Positions 20,859 to 26,376 of a stretch of 26,376 nt of DNA are shown piece by piece. Each line of letters opens with the position of its first letter. The stretch's first letter is position 1. Source of the stretch: Saprolegnia diclina VS20 (lineage: Eukaryota > Oomycota > Saprolegniomycetes > Saprolegniales > Saprolegniaceae). The notes beneath the pieces are model-generated. The model was not told the origin of the DNA. It did not search any database and saw only the letters and a list, made by a program, of their open reading frames with translations. Location: assembly GCF_000281045.1 (NCBI RefSeq), contig NW_008246107.1, positions 83,518 to 109,893 of the forward strand, in the 5' to 3' direction. The position numbers and the translations under genes were made by a program.

Positions 20859-22802
20859 ATGGCCGCCGTCAACGTGCTCGTATCGCCGGACCTTCTCGGT
20901 GGCATCCTTGCCTACCAAGACGGACTACCATTAGCCCTCTTGGACCTTTGCCGTCTTGTCGATACCATTCGACTCGTGCCGAGCAGTCGCCTCGCCCATA
21001 AATCGCCCAACAGCGTCCTCACCAACGTACCAGCTCGCTTTGCACGCTTGCCGTACTTGTCTCTCTACCCACAGCCCACGACGACGCTCGCGACTGACGC
21101 TCTATTTGTGGCGCCTCACGTCATCGACCCGGCGCTGCCGCTGCACCTCTCGGTAGTCGAAGGCAGCCTCTCGCACGTGCGTCAGTGGCTCGCATCGGCA
21201 CCGCACTTGTGCACGTCCGGTACGCTCGAGCTCGCGGCCGCAGCGTCCCAAGAGCCCGTGTTGCGGCTTTTGCTTCGCAGCTTTCCCCATTTACGGACTC
21301 ACAAGGTCATGGACCTTGTGGCCATGTCGGGCGATCTGCCACTGTTACGATACCTCGACGAGCGCGGCGCCGCCTGCTCGACTGCCGCCATGAACGGCGC
21401 TGCCATGCACGGTCATCTCGAAGTCGTTCGGTTTCTTCACGCTGCCCGAAGCGAAGGATGTACGGCGGCGGCAGCGACGGCAGCTCTCGTGCACGGCCAC
21501 GCCGACGTGCTTCAATTCCTGCTTGCGCATCGCACGGAAGGTGTCAACCCGGATTTGACGTACTCGGTCCCGTTCCACGGGCGTGTCCGTACTCGCCGTG
21601 TGGTCGGCACGGAGTTTCTAGTGGCGGTTCAGTTAGCGACAGCCATCCCGCCCCACCGCGCTGGTGAAGAGACGGGATCGCAGCTTGCGGTCCCCATCAA
21701 GGTTCACGTCTCCCAGCCGATATTAAACATGGCGATCGCGCGCCAAGATGCGGCGGTGCTTTGCTTTGCGCTGGATGCGCTCGAAGATGTGGCATGGCTC
21801 CCACAGGACGATGTGCCCGGCGTCGACGAGTGCGACCGCTGGAAGGCCTCGCTCGACCTCGCAGCGTTTTACGGGGACCTGTTCACGGTACAGCGCCTTT
21901 ACAAACGAAGTCGGGCGTCCGAGCGCGCTATGGTCTACGCTAGCTACCGTGGACATCTGCACGTGCTTGAGTGTCTAGCCGAGCAAAAGTGCTTGAATGA
22001 TGCGTGGCCGCAAGATGCGCTAGTTCTCGCGGCGGCGCAAGGACACTTGCATATCGTCCAATGGCTCGTCACGCACGGATATGGCCTCGGCAGTTGCGAC
22101 GCCGCACTGACGACGGCGGCCTACCGTGGCGACGTGGCGCTTGTTACCTGTCTGGCACCACTGGTACCTCCGTCAGACGACAAGGACGCACCGCTCGCGT
22201 ATGTCACCACGTCGCTTCCGCCGCACGATGACCGTCTCGACAAGCGCGGCGACTATGTCACGGGATGTGCCGCCGACGCCGCAGCCGCCCAAGGCCACCT
22301 GGACGTGGTTCATCTGCTGCAAACGTTTGGTCATGCAGTCTCGCAGCGCGCGCTGCTCTACGCGATCGAGAATGGCCACGGGAGCGTCGTTGAGCACCTC
22401 ACAAAAAACGACAGGACGTTCCAGTGCGATGTCAAGACCCTCGTTCGCGCTCTACAGCGTGGCCAGAGACGCGTGGTTGCATTCGTCCTGAGACAGAGCG
22501 ACGTGTCTACGCTGCGTCCGACGGAAGAAGACGTATACCGCTTGTACATTGCGGCGGCGTCCTCAGGTGACCTTGCGCTGCTGCAATTGATTGGCGACAC
22601 GTACCGTCGACCGATGACGTCAGCGCTTCCACTGCGCGTGCAAGAACGCATGCTCGTGAGCGCTGCGACATATGGACGCCTGAATGCGGTCCAGTGGCTT
22701 CACGAGATCTTTGGGTTCGTAGCCGTCGCCAGCCTTCGTGCGGTAGCCGACCGCTTGGGGCACAAGGCGATGCACCGGTACCTTGCTGTGATTCAACCCT
22801 AG
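20859..22802 (+). CDS. Ankyrin-repeat protein, oomycete type
   Basis: Single-exon protein of 647 aa starting MAAVNVLVSP; this ATG is the first in frame and has a favourable ATGG context. After ~90 residues of N-terminal region it carries about ten degenerate ankyrin repeats of the form AA-GHLxVVxxL, for example AAMHGHLEVVRFL, ALVHGHADVLQFLL, ASYRGHLHVLECL, AAAQGHLHIVQWLV, AAAQGHLDVVHLL, AIENGHGSVVEHL and AATYGRLNAVQWL. A repeat-poor insert lies roughly at residues 240-310, splitting the repeats into two blocks. Such proteins are a large expanded class in oomycetes and are taken to be protein-interaction scaffolds; no catalytic domain, signal peptide or membrane span is visible. The 3' end converges on the ubiquitin-like gene with 127 bp between stops. 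Confidence 0.88.
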   Translation: MAAVNVLVSPDLLGGILAYQDGLPLALLDLCRLVDTIRLVPSSRLAHKSPNSVLTNVPARFARLPYLSLYPQPTTTLATDALFVAPHVIDPALPLHLSVVEGSLSHVRQWLASAPHLCTSGTLELAAAASQEPVLRLLLRSFPHLRTHKVMDLVAMSGDLPLLRYLDERGAACSTAAMNGAAMHGHLEVVRFLHAARSEGCTAAAATAALVHGHADVLQFLLAHRTEGVNPDLTYSVPFHGRVRTRRVVGTEFLVAVQLATAIPPHRAGEETGSQLAVPIKVHVSQPILNMAIARQDAAVLCFALDALEDVAWLPQDDVPGVDECDRWKASLDLAAFYGDLFTVQRLYKRSRASERAMVYASYRGHLHVLECLAEQKCLNDAWPQDALVLAAAQGHLHIVQWLVTHGYGLGSCDAALTTAAYRGDVALVTCLAPLVPPSDDKDAPLAYVTTSLPPHDDRLDKRGDYVTGCAADAAAAQGHLDVVHLLQTFGHAVSQRALLYAIENGHGSVVEHLTKNDRTFQCDVKTLVRALQRGQRRVVAFVLRQSDVSTLRPTEEDVYRLYIAAASSGDLALLQLIGDTYRRPMTSALPLRVQERMLVSAATYGRLNAVQWLHEIFGFVAVASLRAVADRLGHKAMHRYLAVIQP

Positions 22803-22929
22803 CAATGGGTGTACCTTTGATCTCCCATGACGACAACAGTAGTCAGCACACGCTCGATTGGACTGGGGACGAGGCATTTGCGCTCTTGATATAGACCAAT
22901 AGCATATTACTTAGCGTCGCTTCCACCAA

Positions 22930-23778
22930 CTAATCACACAAATTGATGGACTTGTGGCAGTGGGGACAGATGGCGTCAATGACACGTCGCGCGGCCGAGT
23001 TCTCGATCCACAACTTGGCACAATGCAGATGCATGTGGCCGCAGCCTCTTCTCTCTATCGCATCGCGAGTGTTGCACAGCACGCACGTGCGAACTTTTGA
23101 TGGCGCCTGGGCAATAAGGGCGAGGCTGCGCCAAAACGACAAGTTGCACTCACCATCGTCAAACAGGATGTAGGCCTTCTGGCTCGGCAGCGTCTTCCAG
23201 GGCGATGCCACGTACACACCCGACTCGGACTTGACGCCTTCGTAACGCCACTTGCACTTGTAAAAGCCACAGGTGCGGGCGACAATGCTGTGACGGCACA
23301 TGGGACAGTACGCGCGCTGCGCAATGACGTTGAAGGGCCGGAGGCCAATCGGCGCAATGACCTCCTTCGTGTAAGCGACACACGCGCGGTTCAAGCACGT
23401 GCCGTGGAGGTTGAGGCCTTGGCCGACCGCACGCCAGCGCGGCGCCGACAGCGAAAATGTGACCGTGTGCCGTGCATCCGCGACCTCCACTGTGGCAAAC
23501 ACAGCGGGGTCGCCACCGCCTGGGAGCGGAAGTATGAGCTGCACCACGCACCCGGCCGTAATGTTGTACTCTGCCAAGTTCCCGTCGTCCGCCAGTTGCT
23601 GCCCATCAAAGACGAGGCGCTGCACATCGGGTGGGATGCCTTCCATGTCGGCAATCATCTCCTTGACGTCGTCCACAAACGCATGGAGCGACATGTCCAG
23701 CGCAATGATCTTGCCCGTGAGCGTCTTGACAAAAACGTAGCTCGTGTAGCGCCGTTCCTTGAAATAGTCGACTTGCAT
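22930..23778 (-). CDS. Ubiquitin-like / Cys-rich / RING-like protein (main part)
   Basis: 282 codons from the first ATG of this frame. Residues ~15-85 form a ubiquitin-like domain (FVKTLTGKIIALD, EGIPPDVQRLVFDGQQL, LAEYNI). It ends LPLPGGG where ubiquitin has LRLRGG, so the arginines needed for conjugation are missing. The middle part holds paired zinc-ligand cysteines (C128, C133, C158/C161, C170, C175) in NLHGTC, FN, CPMC and TCGFYKCKW, a module I recall with ubiquitin-like domains in fungal and protist proteins. The C-terminus is RING-like: C232-x2-C235, C246-G-H248-M-H250-L-H252-C253, and C271-P-H-C274. An E3-ligase or ubiquitin-adaptor role is inferred. The protein probably starts further upstream, in another frame (23779-24089), because residues before the ubiquitin fold continue upstream without a good start. 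Confidence 0.8.
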   Translation of the reverse strand: MQVDYFKERRYTSYVFVKTLTGKIIALDMSLHAFVDDVKEMIADMEGIPPDVQRLVFDGQQLADDGNLAEYNITAGCVVQLILPLPGGGDPAVFATVEVADARHTVTFSLSAPRWRAVGQGLNLHGTCLNRACVAYTKEVIAPIGLRPFNVIAQRAYCPMCRHSIVARTCGFYKCKWRYEGVKSESGVYVASPWKTLPSQKAYILFDDGECNLSFWRSLALIAQAPSKVRTCVLCNTRDAIERRGCGHMHLHCAKLWIENSAARRVIDAICPHCHKSINLCD

Positions 23779-24089
23779 CCAGTCACAAGCCGCACGCCAA
23801 ACATGAGATAGCCATAGTCCGTCTCCTCATCGACGCGGACGCAAAGCACCCAGCGCAGACCGCCCGTGTTGAGCGTCGGCAGTAGTGGCGCCAGCTCGTC
23901 CGCATCGCAGAGGACAATGCCATGGAACCGAAGCGCCGAGCTGTGCGCTTGCACGCCTTGTGCTTTGAGCTTGGACAGGAGACAGGTTGTGAGGTGGGCG
24001 ACGAGCTTCAGTGACGCGAGTTCGTCGTCGCTGACGAGCATGATGCTTTTGAGGCCCCACGAGGTACGGCTAAGCCACCCAATTTGCAT
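23779..24089 (-). CDS. Probable N-terminal part of the ubiquitin-like gene, other frame
   Basis: About 100 codons from the ATG at 24089 (MQIGWLSRTSWGLKS) look coding (LCDADELAPLLPTLN, LRWVLCVRVDEETDYGYLMF) and sit just downstream of an Inr-like element. The frame runs on to a stop at 23655, but from about 23780 onward the ubiquitin-like domain uses another frame. I find no intron of the local kind (40-60 nt, TAG acceptor) that would join them; the only acceptor-like sites are CAAG. Either a single-base frameshift or assembly error lies near 23780-23790, or an unusual intron is used, or these are two genes. I do not recognise the domain. Confidence 0.5.
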
Positions 24090-24099
24090 CCTAGTGAGT

Positions 24100-24113
24100 A
24101 AATGAAAGAATGA
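24100..24113 (-). promoter_or_regulatory. Oomycete Inr-like start element
   Basis: On the minus strand TCATTCTTTCATTT lies 11-24 bases before the ATG at 24089. It resembles the oomycete initiator consensus (TCATT, pyrimidines, then CAWTTT) with one extra T, at the short distance typical of oomycete genes. It supports 24089 as the real start of the ubiquitin-like gene. Confidence 0.5.
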
Positions 24114-25543
24114 AGTAAAAAACCTCAAAGGAACGCAGGACTGGGATGGGACAGGTCGCAAGAATGAATCCAAACGACGAAATTAAATTAACGGCCATGT
24201 CCTGTCACCGTCCGTCTGATGCATCGCGACCCGTCGGTGGTACTTTGTCGTTATAGATGACATGCAGCAGCTCGCCGCATGCAATATGGAAACATCCAAT
24301 GCCCACTGACCTTGGGTCGAGAATGATGACACGAGTAGGCGATGTGAGTCGATGGTTTGTCAGACGAAAAGTCTGATGGACAGATAGGAATATCGTGCCT
24401 TGTGCTGGGTTTGGACCAGTGGCGCGGCGGACCCTACGGTCGAGTCGACAGATATCTTGCTACGTTATTTTGCGAGGTCGAACAGTCACGAGCACCAAGT
24501 GCGCGCGAAAGAATCATATTAGCCTTGTCGAGAAGAAAACATAGTCTCTTGACTTTACTGCCACACTCACGCAAAAGCCGCATGGCAGTCGGGACACGGT
24601 CGCGGCTTGGTCGAGGTGCTATTGTTGGAAGCAGAAAAGAACGACCAAGAGTGCCCGAGTGCGATGCTGTGTAGCCTTGCGTAGCGTTGGCACACTTCGA
24701 CGACGATTGCACACGCAACGTTGTCGAGCATCAAGCACGTTCCCGCGTCCTAATGCCGGAGCCGTCAACCCCGCCTTTGGATTGGCCGTTACCTCGGGCT
24801 GTTGGCTTGTGATTGGCGTGAGAGGCCAAGCTGATATGTGCATGCGGCGCAAAGATGCAACATCAGTTGCCATACTCGTGGTTAACGACGCACCAAGACT
24901 CCAACCAAGAGATATAGTAATATTCAAATAGCCTTCAATCAGACAACACGCGGGGAGTGCTGCAGTGCGTCTGGTGGCAGTGCCCGGCGACCGCGACGTC
25001 CGGCGCCGTTAAATTGGAGTGCATCTCTGGAGACGTGCGAGGGTGGCGCCAAAGTACTTGGTGTCGCTCGAGTCGACAGCAATCACAAGCGGGGCCTCGC
25101 GAAAGGAGAACGCGGATTCGAATGGGACAGGATGCCAAAAGCAACCGCCATCTCCGCCTGCATTATGCGCGCCGACAAGAGAGCCACGCCCCCATGATGA
25201 AACATCGGGTAGCAAGGCAGCATGCAACGACATGTTGCCAAGATCCAAAGCATGTACCCCGATGTGCCCAATGCGATGCTGTGTCGGGTGGTCGAGTCGT
25301 GCACGTGTTGGGACTCGGCGTCGAACATCGATACGTTGGGCCGTTGGGCTTCTTGCTCGATTGGCACTGCGTGGCATCTCCAGCGGGGCACTCGACAGGA
25401 AATCTACCAATCGGAAGCGATGCTGAGCTCCTGTGCACCAATCATATCGCGAGATAGCACCGAGATTTGCAGGATGCAGTCTGGGAGTACGCAACTTCAA
25501 TCTACCAATCGCAAGCGACATTGAGTTTCTGTGCACCAATCAC
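24114..25543. other. Intergenic region with no clear gene
   Basis: 1.4 kb without a gene I can support. Several open frames of 90-176 codons occur on both strands (the longest is leftward at 25009-25539). They overlap one another, lack recognisable motifs, and at the right end merely read through the 98-bp-spaced direct duplication. A degenerate relative of the gene at 25544 could be hidden here. Confidence 0.45.
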
Positions 25544-25563
25544 ATGGCAACCACCGAGATTTT
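25401..25563 (+). repeat. Diverged direct duplication before the right-end gene
   Basis: Copy 1 at 25401-25468 and copy 2 at 25499-25563, 98 bp apart, share AATCTACCAATCG-AAGCGA, TGAG-T-CTGTGCACCAATCA and CACCGAGATT, with several substitutions and one 4-base gap. Copy 2 spans the start codon at 25544; copy 1 lacks that ATG. The duplication therefore covers the promoter-proximal region of the gene. Confidence 0.75.
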
Positions 25564-26376
25564 GGACGAAGCACAAATCGCCTCTCGGAAGCACAGGGAC
25601 ATGGCCCGCCAACCGGCGCTGCGCCAATCGACCACGAAGCGCAAGGCGGCGCCGTCGGACACGCCGCCTGCTGTGCGCCGCCACGTTGTTGCCGACGTGG
25701 CGGGTTCGCGAGCGGTCCCAGCGACAAAACCAGCGACGCTCGAGAAGGTCCATTGGGACTTTGCGGCGGTGCAACTCCAACACATCAAGCACGGATGGGA
25801 CAAGGACGTGCTCTCGCTGCTGTGCGACCTCGGCATGTCCAAGCTTGCGTCGACGACATGGGCCGACGTCGCGTGCGTCGTCAACCAGAAGCTGGCGGCG
25901 ACGCGGCGCCACCCGGCCGAAAAAGCCACCAAGGACAACGTTCTGCGCATCTACCAGAACCTCCGGCAAAAAATCGACGTCGCATCGAGAGATGCAACAG
26001 CGAATGCGCAAACAGGATCGTGCAGAGACTGCTGGCACGCGTCGCGCACTGCCCAACGTCGTCGACATGATGGCACGCGCTTCGGCAGCGCGCTTGAAGG
26101 AGACCACACCCGTCGAAAAAACGTACTGGGATCGCGTCGCGATGCAGTCGTGCCATGTCTACGGGTGGTCCACGGAAGCGATGAACCTCATCTACGCTGT
26201 GGCAGTGCCCAAGCCACCAGACACGACGTGGGCTGACGTCACATTCGTTGTCCAGAAGCTTCCCGCGACGACTGGCTCATTGCGCCGCCCGGCCGCGCCG
26301 GTTACATTGTCGAAGGTGACGCGCTTGGTGCAGAGAGCGATCGCATATCAACAGAACGTGCGCGACCGGCTACGAC
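25544..26376 (+). CDS. Unrecognised protein with two tandem TWADV domains, partial
   Basis: Starts MATTEILDEAQIAS at 25544 and runs off the right end. A basic stretch TTKRK (residues 31-35) could aid nuclear entry. Residues ~66-143 form a helical domain (LEKVHWDFAAVQ, TTWADVACVVNQKLAAT, NVLRIYQNLRQK). A second, clearly related copy lies downstream in another frame (VEKTYWDRVAMQ, TTWADVTFVVQKLPAT, LVQRAIAYQQNVRDRL, from about 26100 to the window end). The frame changes near the run of six A at 25968-25973. With one A fewer the frame would be open to the window edge, so a homopolymer length error or a real frameshift is likely. No intron of the local type fits. I do not know the family; the spaced Trp residues recall DNA-binding helical modules, but that is weak. 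Confidence 0.6.

Overview
The window looks like nuclear DNA of an oomycete, most likely a Saprolegniales-type genome (inference). The signs are GC-rich compact genes, very short introns (42-62 nt, almost all ending in TAG), oomycete-type ankyrin proteins, an oomycete Inr-like start element, and multi-copy DUF6604-like proteins. I found ten protein-coding genes I would defend, two of them (a NudC protein and a PI3-kinase) visible only after exon assembly. There are also two weaker coding regions at the right end and several repeat or palindrome structures.

Region 1-7366: two leftward paralogous genes (229-2496 and 4886-7366) encode large helical proteins with an N-terminal DUF6604-like domain. 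They are separated by 2.4 kb of non-coding, repeat-rich DNA. This contains a foldback element with gapless 139-bp inverted arms (3017-3155 and 3250-3388), an interleaved second inverted repeat, a diverged extra copy of one arm, and a palindrome that recurs 14.8 kb away.

Region 7367-10514: a 167-bp divergent promoter carries two perfect dyads built on TGGGACAAA/TTTGTCCCA, one beside each start codon. It separates the second DUF6604-like gene from a rightward 590-aa gene of unknown function. Convergent to the latter is an Rnl2-type RNA ligase with all nucleotidyltransferase motifs visible. A 25-bp minisatellite lies upstream of the ligase.

Region 11099-16110: a 7-exon NudC/NUDCD3-type co-chaperone gene (leftward) and a class I-like phosphoinositide 3-kinase gene of 14 or 15 exons (rightward) are head to head with 107 bp between their start codons. 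The kinase has RBD, C2, helical and catalytic domains plus an unusual N-terminal WW-like motif.

Region 16523-20353: a tandem array of three leftward zeta-class glutathione transferase / maleylacetoacetate isomerase genes. Each has one phase-0 intron at the same site. Only the first keeps the Cys of the SSCS active-site motif.

Region 20859-26376: an ankyrin-repeat protein gene, a convergent ubiquitin-like/zinc-finger/RING-like gene whose upstream coding part lies in another frame, a 1.4-kb stretch without a clear gene, and an unrecognised gene with two tandem copies of a helical TWADV domain. That last gene changes frame at a 6-A run and runs off the window.

Most genes look like ordinary host genes (phosphoinositide signalling, co-chaperone, aromatic amino acid catabolism, RNA repair, ubiquitin system). 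I see no virus, no CRISPR array and no convincing tRNA or rRNA. Domain names come from recognised motifs, not from a search.
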